A stretch of DNA of 64,000 nucleotides, taken from the NCBI GenBank assembly GCA_003169695.1, contig PNAS01000073.1, forward strand, positions 134,915 to 198,914, given 5' to 3'. Shown piece after piece: positions 7,844-16,098 of this stretch. A model generated the notes under the pieces. The model saw only the letters and a program-made list of their open reading frames with translations. It had not been told where the DNA came from and made no database searches. Source of the stretch: Spartobacteria bacterium. Lineage in GTDB: Bacteria > Verrucomicrobiota > Verrucomicrobiia > Chthoniobacterales > UBA10450. The position numbers and the translations under genes are program-made. Every line of letters starts with the position of its first letter. Position 1 is the first letter of the stretch.

Positions 7844-9952
7844 CTAGCTCAATCCGTCCTGTTCCTCTGCGTGCTGTTTGCGAGCGCGTCGCGCCCGTGA
7901 GATGCGCCGCATCACCCAACCAATACCCACAAGCGCCAACACCCAGGGTGCGAGAAACGCGAGCGCTACGCCGATCATGCGCGCGCTCCACATTAAGGCC
8001 GTCGCGCCTTGTCCGATCGTGTGGCGTAATGTGGCAACTATCCCCGTCTCCTGGGAGACGATGTTGCCCTGGCTGTAAACCTGAATTGTGATATCGGTCG
8101 GCGCGTCCGCTTGGTTTACTTGCGAGTCGGGCCGGTCGTCGCGGCGAACAGTCACGTCTTCGACTCTACCGAGTGTGTTCAGCGATTGCATCAGCGCGCT
8201 GTAATTCTTCATTGGCACGCGCAACGAAACATTGGCGTACTCGCGCCCGTTCGAATCGCGCGAGAACGACGAACTGCGGATTCGGCCGTTCTGTTTCTCC
8301 GCGAGATCTCGCAGTTCCTTGGTCTTGTCGTTTACCTCGGATGAGCGAATCCGAAGCGTTGTTTGCTGCAGCGATTGCTCCTGTTCTTCCCGCGAGATCG
8401 TGATGTTCAAGACCACTTTGTCGCGCTCGGTCTTCGCACTCTCGCCGAGACCGTCGCCGCCTTGCGCGACGCGTTCGGTCTGCACCTGGAAGTTCTCGAC
8501 GCGGGCCATGGCTTTCACGCGTGAGATGATGGCTTCGCTCTCTTCGGGCGCGATCAACATATACACGTAGCTGGAAACACGCCCGGTGTTGTCGCGATTG
8601 ATCTGCGCATTGGTGATCTGCACTTTCGGCGAGGCGAGTGCCTTGATGTCGTTGTAGGTCTTCTCGACTTCGGTCGCGTAGAGCGCGAGCTGCGCGCGCT
8701 CCTTCAAGAGGAACGCCGCCGGGATGTTCATGTTCTTCTCGGAAAGCTGAATGGTCACAGCGGCGAACTGCACCTGGGAATCCATGAACTTCAGTTCGCC
8801 CTGCATCGTCTCGATTTCCTCCCGCACCCGTCCGAGTTCTTTCTCGACCTCGAGCAAATCCGCGACGTCCTTACTTTTTGTTTTCAGGATCTCGATCAAG
8901 CGCTGCTCCATCAGGCGCGCGTTCTTCATTCGCGATTCCGTGTCGAAGTATTGTTTCGTCACGTCTTCGGTGGTCAGCGCCTGGTTCTTCAGCTCGCCGA
9001 GCCCGCGCAGTTTCAGCAAGAAGCGGTCAAGGTTGTCAGGAAGGACCTTGACCACGACCTGGCCGCGCAGTTTTCCGTTAGCCTGCTTTTCGGAACTGCT
9101 GGTCGAGACGTAACCTTTCTCGTCCGCCGCAAACCCGGTAATTTTCTGAACGGCTTCTTCGAAGCTAACAACCTCGAGCTCTGCCGTCGCGTTTCGGACA
9201 AGTTTGCGATTCGCGGTGGGGCCGGCGGTCGTCGAGGTCGACTCCGAAGGCTCTGGCTCTGAAGTAGCAGCATCAGTCTTACTGCGCTCATCCTTTGTCT
9301 CCGCCTTTTTCGTTTTAGGGGCCGTTGACGCTTGCCGAGTCAATACGTCCGCGCTGTAGACCGTCACGGGAAGCGGCGTCTCTGTTTCGGGTTTATCCTG
9401 TGGCAGTGGAGCTGGATTCTGCGCCACTATTCCAGCAACGGAGGTCCATTTGGCTGCGGACTCGTCGGCACCGCGCCCGGGCGAATCGCTCTTATAAGCC
9501 AGCACCCCGGAATCACGCGTGACGCTGGAAGGCGACTTCGCGAGTTCGGATTCCCTAACGGACCTCGAAGCATCGAGGCTCATCAATCGCAGAGCGGATT
9601 CTCCCGTGATCACTCGTCCCATCTGGATCATGGAGAGCAACAGCGCCGCCGCGGCGGTGAGCTGGACGGCGCGAAGCCGAACAAGATTTGTTACCAGTTG
9701 AATCAGACCGGGGCGTTGCGGAACGCGATCGCGAAAGCGTGAGACCATGCGTTGCTCGAATCCGGCATCGGCTTTCTTGTCGGCGATAGTTTCGTTAAGA
9801 AGTTTGTGCATATTTTTTTCCTCCTGAAAGGCGTGGCGGCAGTCCGCGCATTCGACGAGGTGCGCATGAAACGCATCGCGTTCGGCGCCGCTCAGCTCAC
9901 CGTGGAGATCTGCGGCGAGTAACTCGTCAATTTGTTCGTGGATGGTTGACAT
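7844..9952 (-). CDS. Zinc-finger anti-sigma factor fused to DUF4349
   Basis: The protein has 702 residues. An N-terminal putative zinc-finger of the anti-sigma type carries H31-x3-C35-x2-C38 (HLVECADC). A transmembrane helix follows at about 92-110, and then a low-complexity Ala/Ser/Thr/Pro stretch to about 240. A DUF4349 region at about 245-400 contains a coiled coil (LLEVEKELGRVREEIETMQ). A second, related DUF4349-like repeat lies at about 500-625, and a C-terminal transmembrane helix at about 655-685 is followed by a basic tail. Its gene starts 6 nt after an ECF sigma factor gene, which marks it as the cognate membrane anti-sigma factor with a large extracytoplasmic sensing part (inference from arrangement). 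Confidence 0.85.
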   Translation of the reverse strand: MSTIHEQIDELLAADLHGELSGAERDAFHAHLVECADCRHAFQEEKNMHKLLNETIADKKADAGFEQRMVSRFRDRVPQRPGLIQLVTNLVRLRAVQLTAAAALLLSMIQMGRVITGESALRLMSLDASRSVRESELAKSPSSVTRDSGVLAYKSDSPGRGADESAAKWTSVAGIVAQNPAPLPQDKPETETPLPVTVYSADVLTRQASTAPKTKKAETKDERSKTDAATSEPEPSESTSTTAGPTANRKLVRNATAELEVVSFEEAVQKITGFAADEKGYVSTSSSEKQANGKLRGQVVVKVLPDNLDRFLLKLRGLGELKNQALTTEDVTKQYFDTESRMKNARLMEQRLIEILKTKSKDVADLLEVEKELGRVREEIETMQGELKFMDSQVQFAAVTIQLSEKNMNIPAAFLLKERAQLALYATEVEKTYNDIKALASPKVQITNAQINRDNTGRVSSYVYMLIAPEESEAIISRVKAMARVENFQVQTERVAQGGDGLGESAKTERDKVVLNITISREEQEQSLQQTTLRIRSSEVNDKTKELRDLAEKQNGRIRSSSFSRDSNGREYANVSLRVPMKNYSALMQSLNTLGRVEDVTVRRDDRPDSQVNQADAPTDITIQVYSQGNIVSQETGIVATLRHTIGQGATALMWSARMIGVALAFLAPWVLALVGIGWVMRRISRARRARKQHAEEQDGLS

Positions 9953-9958
9953 AAAAAA

Positions 9959-10501
9959 TCAGGCGATGGACGCGAGGGCGGGTTTGAGTCTTCGGCGCAT
10001 GAGTCCTAGAGCGCGGCCGAGAATTCCGCGGAGTGCCCCGTTGGTTAGGCCGAGCGTTCGTTCGATTGTCGCGTAATCCAGTTCCTCGAAGTAACGGAGC
10101 GTCACCGCCATCCGGTGCAGTTCAGGTAACTGCGAGAGGGCGGCATGGACTTCGGAATCAAGGTCGGCGTTCTCGGTTTCGGTCTTCGCTGCAACAGTCT
10201 CGGTAGATTCGAAATCGTGCGGCAGCGGCTCCGGGCGCCGGCGCCGGGCGAGATCGCGGGCGCGGTGACGCGCGATGGTCGAGATCCACGCCGGAAACTT
10301 TTCGGGATCGCGCACACGCCAACGGGACTTCCACGCCTTGACCAGCGTATCCTGCACTACGTCCTCCGCCTCTTCGCGGTTTTGCAAAATGCCGTAGGCG
10401 ATGGCGAAAAGGTTTCGGCTGAAAGAGCGGATGATCATCTCGAAAGCGTCGCGATCGCCCTGGATGGCTGCGCGAAATGTGGCGTGTTCATTTGAGTCCA
10501 T
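9959..10501 (-). CDS. RNA polymerase ECF sigma factor
   Basis: The protein has 180 residues with regions sigma2 and sigma4 only. Region 2 contains LFAIAYGILQNREEAEDVVQ and region 2.4 contains FPAWISTIARHRARDLAR; region 4 has LPELHRMAVTLRYFEELDY and a helix-turn-helix, IERTLGLTNGALRGILGRAL. It is first in a two-gene operon with the anti-sigma/DUF4349 gene (6-nt gap), so the pair probably forms a membrane-stress or envelope-signal switch that autoregulates its own promoter upstream of 10501. The target genes are unknown. Confidence 0.93.
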   Translation of the reverse strand: MDSNEHATFRAAIQGDRDAFEMIIRSFSRNLFAIAYGILQNREEAEDVVQDTLVKAWKSRWRVRDPEKFPAWISTIARHRARDLARRRRPEPLPHDFESTETVAAKTETENADLDSEVHAALSQLPELHRMAVTLRYFEELDYATIERTLGLTNGALRGILGRALGLMRRRLKPALASIA

Positions 10502-10674
10502 TGCGTCGATCTAACAGCCTAGACGCACGAGATGCGGGTTCCGCGCGAAATTCTTTTGAAAATCGGTTCTCGCACGAAGGAGACGGAGGCCGCGAAGGTT
10601 CCTGCCAGGTCACGCACCTGTGGCCTTTGTGCCCTTGGTGAGCTTTGTGCGAGGTTCCCTGGCCCGGCGGAAGG

Positions 10675-11667
10675 CTACTTAAAGATCGAAACCGGGTTGC
10701 CGACGCTCACCAGCTCTTTCAAGCGCGCGGCATCCCAATTTGCCGTGCGAATGCAGCCGTGGCTTGCGGCGCGCCCGATCGTCTCAGGATTATTTGTGCC
10801 GTGAATGCCGACGTGCGGCTTGTTCAATCCGATCCAGAGCACACCCACCGGATTATTTGGACCCGGCGGCAGGTTGAAGAATTGATCCGATTTCACACCG
10901 TGATTGAGCACGCCCTCGTCGTGGCGGAACACGGGCAGGGTCGCGATGCCGAGAATCTTCCAGAGGCCCAGCGGCGCGGGAAGCGTCGTCGATCCCGGCG
11001 TGATCGGAAACTCGGCGACGAGGTATTTGTCGTCGTAGATAAGGAGGAATCGTTCGTTCGTGTCCACAAAAACTCTCCGGTTAGCGAAAGCGGGGTTCGC
11101 CGGAACGAAACCTTCGTGAAGATCCTCGATCTTGAATGGCAGCACGTTCGGCACTTTGAGCGTGTCTCCCGGCTTGAGCGTGTCCAGTTTCATCCCCGGA
11201 TTCAGCTTTCTGACAAAATCCTCGGCGGAATGATATCGCTCCGCCACCAGTTCGAGCAGCGAGCCGTATTTCAGCGCTTTGAGCTTCGACTGCTCTGACG
11301 GCTTGCTCGCCGTGGGTCCGACAAAGTTCTCGGCTTCGGGCGGGATAGTGAAAGTCGTGAACGTCTCTGGCACCTGATCGAGCAGCCATTGATCGACCGC
11401 GCCCGTCTCGGACATTCCGTGCGCGCGCTTGTAATGCACAAGTGCCTTGCGAAAAAACTCGCCCATTCTCCCGTCGATCTTCCCCGGGCCGAAGTCGTTG
11501 TTATCGAGAAAAATCTGGAGCTTCGTGGTGGTCTCCTCGTCGTAATTTGGCAGCGCTACTGGAATTGGAGCGGGGCCGGCGTGGGTCGCTGTCGGCGGCG
11601 CTTGTTTCACGGGTTTCGCGGCGATCGCCATTAGCGCGAGCAAAACGATAAGGATCCGGGATTGCAT
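10675..11667 (-). CDS. L,D-transpeptidase (YkuD) with LysM-like and peptidoglycan-binding regions
   Basis: The protein has 330 residues. A signal peptide (about 1-17) is followed by a Pro/Ala-rich linker. A peptidoglycan-binding-like module lies at about 45-105 (LQIFLDNNDFGPGKIDGRMG), and a LysM-like segment at about 130-173 (YGSLLELVAERYHSAED to LKPGDTLKVP). The YkuD catalytic domain occupies about 195-330. The active-site block reads HGTNNPETIG then SHGCIRT, with catalytic Cys about 305. It probably crosslinks peptidoglycan by 3-3 bonds or attaches proteins to it in the periplasm. It stands alone, 112 nt downstream of the glycogen-debranching gene on the same strand. Confidence 0.92.
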   Translation of the reverse strand: MQSRILIVLLALMAIAAKPVKQAPPTATHAGPAPIPVALPNYDEETTTKLQIFLDNNDFGPGKIDGRMGEFFRKALVHYKRAHGMSETGAVDQWLLDQVPETFTTFTIPPEAENFVGPTASKPSEQSKLKALKYGSLLELVAERYHSAEDFVRKLNPGMKLDTLKPGDTLKVPNVLPFKIEDLHEGFVPANPAFANRRVFVDTNERFLLIYDDKYLVAEFPITPGSTTLPAPLGLWKILGIATLPVFRHDEGVLNHGVKSDQFFNLPPGPNNPVGVLWIGLNKPHVGIHGTNNPETIGRAASHGCIRTANWDAARLKELVSVGNPVSIFK

Positions 11668-11779
11668 CGGCGAAGCCTTCTCCGTAATCGCGTCACAGGC
11701 AAACGGGCGATCAAGGAAAGGTGCCGCGAGCCTCTGGCTTGCATCCGCTTTGAATCGCGAGCTGGAAGCTTGTGCTACG

Positions 11780-13843
11780 CTAAGCCGTCTTCACCCAGCA
11801 GCGCAGCACTTCCGCCACGCTCCAAGCTTGGGCGATGCACCCGCCGGCGTGATGGGGTTCGCGGGCATCGAACACTTCGCTGATTGTTCCTATGCCGTTG
11901 TCATTCATGCAGGCCGGAAAGTGTTCGAGAAATTTTCGCGCGCCCGTTTTGTCGCCTGGATGAACTTTTAACCACGCGTCGATGAACGGCCCGATCAGCC
12001 ACGCCCAAACCGTGCCCTGATGATAAGCGCCGTCGCGCGAGCGAAGATCGCCGGAATAAATCGGTTTGTATTCCGGGTCGTCTGGTGAAAGCGAACGCAG
12101 TCCGACCGGCGTGAGCAATTTGTTTTGGACAAGATCGATAACAAAAGCCCACCGCTCTGGATTGAGAACTGGATGTTCGAGCGAGATCGCAAAGATCTGA
12201 TTCGGCCGGCAGGAAGCATCCTGTGTTCCCCGTTCGCCGTTGCAATCGACAACATCGTAAAGATAACCGCCGTCCGCGAACCAGAAGCGATTGTTGAATG
12301 AGTCGTGCGCGCGCGCTGCGAACTCGTCATAACGCTTCGCTGCTTCGTCCTCCATTTCGCGTAGCCAAGACGCGAGCAAGCGCAGCGCGTTGTACCAAAG
12401 CGCGTTGATCTCTACGGCCTTTCCGCGGCGCGGCGTGACAACCCAGTCGCCCATTTTCGCGTCCATCCAGGTGAGTTGGTAGCCATCCTCTCCTTGCACG
12501 AGCAGCCCATCGTCAGGATCGACATGAATATTGAACTTCGTTCCGCGCAAATGATGCTCAACGATGTCGATCAAATTCGGCAGCAAAAGTTTCAGCGTCG
12601 TCCAATCGTTCGTGCGTTCCAGATAACGGCCGAGCGCATGGAAAAACCAGAGTGTCGCATCCGCCGTGTGATAAAGTCCCCCCTTCTCGCGATCCGGGAA
12701 CATGTTCGGGATCAATCCGTCACGCACATAGTCCGCGAAGGTGCGCAGGATATATCCGGCCTCAAGGGAACGGCCCGTAACGAGCGTAAGGCCTTCGAGG
12801 CTGATCATGGTGTCGCGTCCCCAATCGGTAAACCAATGGTATCCGGCGATGACGGTGCGAACTTCATCGCCCGCGGCGTGCGCGCGCGCCGCTTCTTCGA
12901 ATCGGCCGTTAGGGGTAATGACAAACTGATCCGCCGCAAAGACCAATTCCGCCGCAACTCCGTTGCGCGCCTCAGGAATCGCGTTCTGCAATAGACGTGC
13001 ACGCCGCTCGCGTTCCAAAGCAAGCGCAGCCTCTGGCGCGAGCACTTCGATGATCTCCCATTTCTCGGTCGAGCCGACCAGCGTCGCGCGATCATGTTGG
13101 CGCAGATCGACATGAAAATAACCCGGACTCCACAAATTCCCCTCGTGAGCATAACCACGACTCTGCTCGGTGCGGTAGATGACCTGACGGATGTTCGCGG
13201 AAGCGATGGTGAAAGCCGATTCGCAGTCGTAAAGCTTCATCCGCAACGGAGGCAGCCGGCCCCGCGCAGACGTGATTTCATATCGGCCCTCGACGGCCGC
13301 TAATTTGTATGGCGTGGTGGGACCTTCGTTGACCGGAGTTTCATGATGTCGAAAATGAAACGCGGGGCGCAATTCCAGGCGCGGCCGTTCCGCGCCTTCG
13401 AGGATGCGGTAACTCACATGAACCGTGTTCTGCAGATGCGGAAGCAAGACACGCTTCTCGAGCACCAGATCGCGCACGCGATAAGTCCAGACAGGCAGAC
13501 CATCTTCGAGTCGAAATTCTCGCAAGAAATCGGCGCCCTGAAGATCGAGCTTTCCGCCGGCGCGTTCCTCGCCGCCGAGCGAAACAACATCGTCATCGTC
13601 GAACCGCAGAAATTCAGAGACATGACTCCACATCACCATGCGTCCAAGCGGGGCGGCTAATGCGGCGATCAGCAATCCATGATAACGCCGTGTGATTGCG
13701 CCGGAGACTGTGCCGGAGGCGTAACCGCCGAGACCGTTTGTGACGAGCCACTCGCGGTTGAGCAAGAGTTCGCGCGACATTTGCGAATTGTCCCAAGGCA
13801 TTACTCGCGTAATCGATCCGCTAATCTCGCCTCGTTTATTCAT
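11780..13843 (-). CDS. Glycogen debranching enzyme (amylo-alpha-1,6-glucosidase, GH133)
   Basis: It removes alpha-1,6 branch glucose from glycogen or limit dextrins. The N-terminal GDE_N module is recognised by EWLVTNGLGGYASGT and RRYHGLL. The (alpha/alpha)6 catalytic part has DWGRDTMISLEGL, LTWMDAK, YHQGTVWAWLIGPF and TISEVFDAREPHHAGG. At about 687 residues it is the usual bacterial size. The start is either the ATG at 13843 (used) or a GTG four codons earlier. It is the second gene after treZ (27-nt gap, same strand), so glycogen trimming and trehalose release are probably co-expressed. Confidence 0.92.
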   Translation of the reverse strand: MNKRGEISGSITRVMPWDNSQMSRELLLNREWLVTNGLGGYASGTVSGAITRRYHGLLIAALAAPLGRMVMWSHVSEFLRFDDDDVVSLGGEERAGGKLDLQGADFLREFRLEDGLPVWTYRVRDLVLEKRVLLPHLQNTVHVSYRILEGAERPRLELRPAFHFRHHETPVNEGPTTPYKLAAVEGRYEITSARGRLPPLRMKLYDCESAFTIASANIRQVIYRTEQSRGYAHEGNLWSPGYFHVDLRQHDRATLVGSTEKWEIIEVLAPEAALALERERRARLLQNAIPEARNGVAAELVFAADQFVITPNGRFEEAARAHAAGDEVRTVIAGYHWFTDWGRDTMISLEGLTLVTGRSLEAGYILRTFADYVRDGLIPNMFPDREKGGLYHTADATLWFFHALGRYLERTNDWTTLKLLLPNLIDIVEHHLRGTKFNIHVDPDDGLLVQGEDGYQLTWMDAKMGDWVVTPRRGKAVEINALWYNALRLLASWLREMEDEAAKRYDEFAARAHDSFNNRFWFADGGYLYDVVDCNGERGTQDASCRPNQIFAISLEHPVLNPERWAFVIDLVQNKLLTPVGLRSLSPDDPEYKPIYSGDLRSRDGAYHQGTVWAWLIGPFIDAWLKVHPGDKTGARKFLEHFPACMNDNGIGTISEVFDAREPHHAGGCIAQAWSVAEVLRCWVKTA

Positions 13844-13870
13844 GAGAGCGGGCACACGCCAAACAAATTT

Positions 13871-15808
13871 CTAACCACGCTTTCTCGGTTTGCGCCGCGG
13901 AGTTGTCTCGGGAATGAGTTTCAATGCGATCGCGGCTTCGCCGGGCAACGTCCAATTGTCTTGCGTTGCGACTGGAGTTGTTCCCGGTCCGCCGTAACGC
14001 TCGGAATCGCTCGACCATAGAGTAGTCCATTCGAAACCAAGCGGCGGAGCAAGAAGCGGCTCGGGCATGGGCTCGAGCAACTGAGTGTCGCCGAGATTTA
14101 CCAGCAGCAAACGATCGTCATTTTTCTCCGTGAAATAACGGAGCACGAAACTTTTCGGTCCGAGGACAGCGCCATCCACGCCGCCGGTCTTTTGTTCCCT
14201 GAAACGCGAATCTTCGCGGCGTAGCTTAATAAGATCGATATGGAAATCGTAGAGTTGTTTGTTCTTTTTCCGTTCCGAGAAATCCAACTTGCAACGTGTA
14301 AAGCTATTCGGATCGGTAGGTATCGGCAGTTGTTTCTGCGTTTCCGTGCTCGCGAGTGATGGAAACTGCGAGAGAAATTCGAATCGGCCTTTGCGAATTG
14401 CTTCCCGAAGATTGTCGTCGCCGATGTCGCTGAAATAAAGGAATGGTCTCGACGTCCCAAATTCCTGGCCTTGAAAAAGCAGCGGCGTCCAGGGACCGAG
14501 CAGCAGCAGCGCGGTCATGGCGCGATATCGGCCGGGAGATGTTTCGAAGCGCACTCGCCGGCCGGCAATGGTGTTCGAAACTTGATCGTGGTTTTCCAGA
14601 AATGCCACGAAGGCTTCCGGCGGCGCGCCCAGAGCCAATGTCCCTCGAGGCGCTTCCTGCCAGGAATAGGGTTGTCCTTGAAAAAGATAACCGTACTTCA
14701 CAGCCGAAATGAATTCCTGCGGAGCACCGAGATAGTCCGTGTAATACGCTTCGCGCCGGCCCCCAAGCGCAACAATCGCACTGTGATGAAGATCGTCATT
14801 CCAGACACCGTCGAGATCGTCGCCGCCTGCGCTGCGCGGCCGAATCAATTTTACTTCCTGGCGTTCGTTCTCCGCCACCAAAATGATGGAACGCTCGCCA
14901 GCAGCACGGCGGGCAGCTCGACCGATAACGCCGATGATGTGCTCGTCCGATTTATCGAAGATGCTTTCTGTCGCGTCGAAGCGAAAGCCGTCGAAGTGAA
15001 ACTCTTCGATCCAGTAGCGCCCGTTGGTGATAAAAAACTCGCGGACCGCCTCCGAATTCGGTCCGTCGAAATTGATGGAATCGCCCCAATCGTTCGCATT
15101 CCCGCGCCGGAGATAATAATCGGAGAAGACGCCGAGATAATTCCCGTCGGGGCCGAAGTGGTTGTAAACGACGTCGAGAACTACCGCCAAGCGGAGCGAA
15201 TGCGCGTGGTTGACGAAGTGGCGCAGATCATCCGGAGTTCCGTACAAATGCGTCGGCGCGAAAAGATCGACGCCGTCGTAACCCCATCCGAAGTTTCCGG
15301 GGAAATCCGCGATCGGCATGACTTCGATAACGGTGACGCCGATGCGCGCTAATTCCGGCAATTCGTCGGCGGCGGCGCGCCAGGTTCCTCCGGGCGTAAA
15401 CGTGCCGATGTGCATCTCATAAATGATCTGGCCCTTTAATTTCACACCGGGCCAATCTGCGTCCGTCCATTTGAAGGTCGTTGGATCGATAACTTGCGAC
15501 GAGCCATGCGGGCCATCCGGTTGAAAGCGCGACGCGGGATCGGGATGGAAATCTTTCGCGTCATTTATTCGAAATCGATAAAGCGCTCCAGTGGCCACGC
15601 CAGCGGTGCCGGAAAAGTATCCGCCAGGTTCCTCCGCCAGCTCCTGGAATGTGGGAGCGGCCTCGGTGCCGCGATCTTCTCCCCATTGCCCCTCCAGGAC
15701 AACCTCGACACGTTTCGCCTTTGGCGCCCAGACCCGGAAATGCGTTCGGCCTTCGCCGATCAGTTCCGCCCCAATCGGGTAGTGCCGTTGGCTTATTGCA
15801 TCCGTCAT
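13871..15808 (-). CDS. treZ: Malto-oligosyltrehalose trehalohydrolase
   Basis: It releases trehalose from maltooligosyl-trehalose. An N-terminal CBM48-like region (HFRVWAPKAKRVEVVLEG) precedes a GH13 barrel with the four conserved regions: region I DVVYNHFGPDGNYLG, region II GFRFDATESI (nucleophile Asp), region III LVAENE (acid/base Glu) and region IV LENHDQVSN. The start chosen is the ATG at 15808, with GGAGAGGG just upstream, giving 645 residues; the frame stays open to 15970 but that leader is Pro/Arg-rich and unlike the family. The partner treY is not in the window. It lies directly upstream of the debranching enzyme gene, and the two form a glucan-to-trehalose unit. Confidence 0.92.
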   Translation of the reverse strand: MTDAISQRHYPIGAELIGEGRTHFRVWAPKAKRVEVVLEGQWGEDRGTEAAPTFQELAEEPGGYFSGTAGVATGALYRFRINDAKDFHPDPASRFQPDGPHGSSQVIDPTTFKWTDADWPGVKLKGQIIYEMHIGTFTPGGTWRAAADELPELARIGVTVIEVMPIADFPGNFGWGYDGVDLFAPTHLYGTPDDLRHFVNHAHSLRLAVVLDVVYNHFGPDGNYLGVFSDYYLRRGNANDWGDSINFDGPNSEAVREFFITNGRYWIEEFHFDGFRFDATESIFDKSDEHIIGVIGRAARRAAGERSIILVAENERQEVKLIRPRSAGGDDLDGVWNDDLHHSAIVALGGRREAYYTDYLGAPQEFISAVKYGYLFQGQPYSWQEAPRGTLALGAPPEAFVAFLENHDQVSNTIAGRRVRFETSPGRYRAMTALLLLGPWTPLLFQGQEFGTSRPFLYFSDIGDDNLREAIRKGRFEFLSQFPSLASTETQKQLPIPTDPNSFTRCKLDFSERKKNKQLYDFHIDLIKLRREDSRFREQKTGGVDGAVLGPKSFVLRYFTEKNDDRLLLVNLGDTQLLEPMPEPLLAPPLGFEWTTLWSSDSERYGGPGTTPVATQDNWTLPGEAAIALKLIPETTPRRKPRKRG

Positions 15809-16098
15809 CCCTCTCCTTCGACTCCCACGCGGGCTGTGGTCGTGAGTTTTTGTCGGTTTCGCGGGTCGGGCACCGAGGCGCACAAAAGGCGATTGAACTT
15901 CGCGCTGAGTTGTCGGGGGTGGATCGTGCGATGATCTTCGCCCCAAAAGCTTTCGGGGCCACTTTGCCATCGAGCGTGGAGCGCTCGATCCACCTCACGC
16001 TTCAAGAGATACATTGCATTAGTGGTCTCATAGCTTTTAAAAAAGTCTGAATTGTCGCGGCGCGTAGTTTCAACCAGAATGCCGCGAAGCTCGCGACC
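15809..16098. promoter_or_regulatory. Divergent intergenic region between treZ and the flavin/FeS fusion gene
   Basis: These 290 bases separate two divergent genes and must hold promoters for both. A near-palindrome, CCCCAAAAGCTTTCGGGG, lies at 15941-15958 and could be an operator or part of a transcript hairpin. An AT-richer patch (about 16021-16050, with TTTTAAAAAAGTC) is a plausible promoter zone for the rightward gene. No convincing -35/-10 pair could be assigned by eye. Confidence 0.35.

Noticed and set aside
15809..15970. A 54-residue N-terminal extension of TreZ
   Set aside because: It is rich in Arg, Pro and Ser, and unlike TreZ proteins, and a good ribosome binding site stands before the ATG at 15808.
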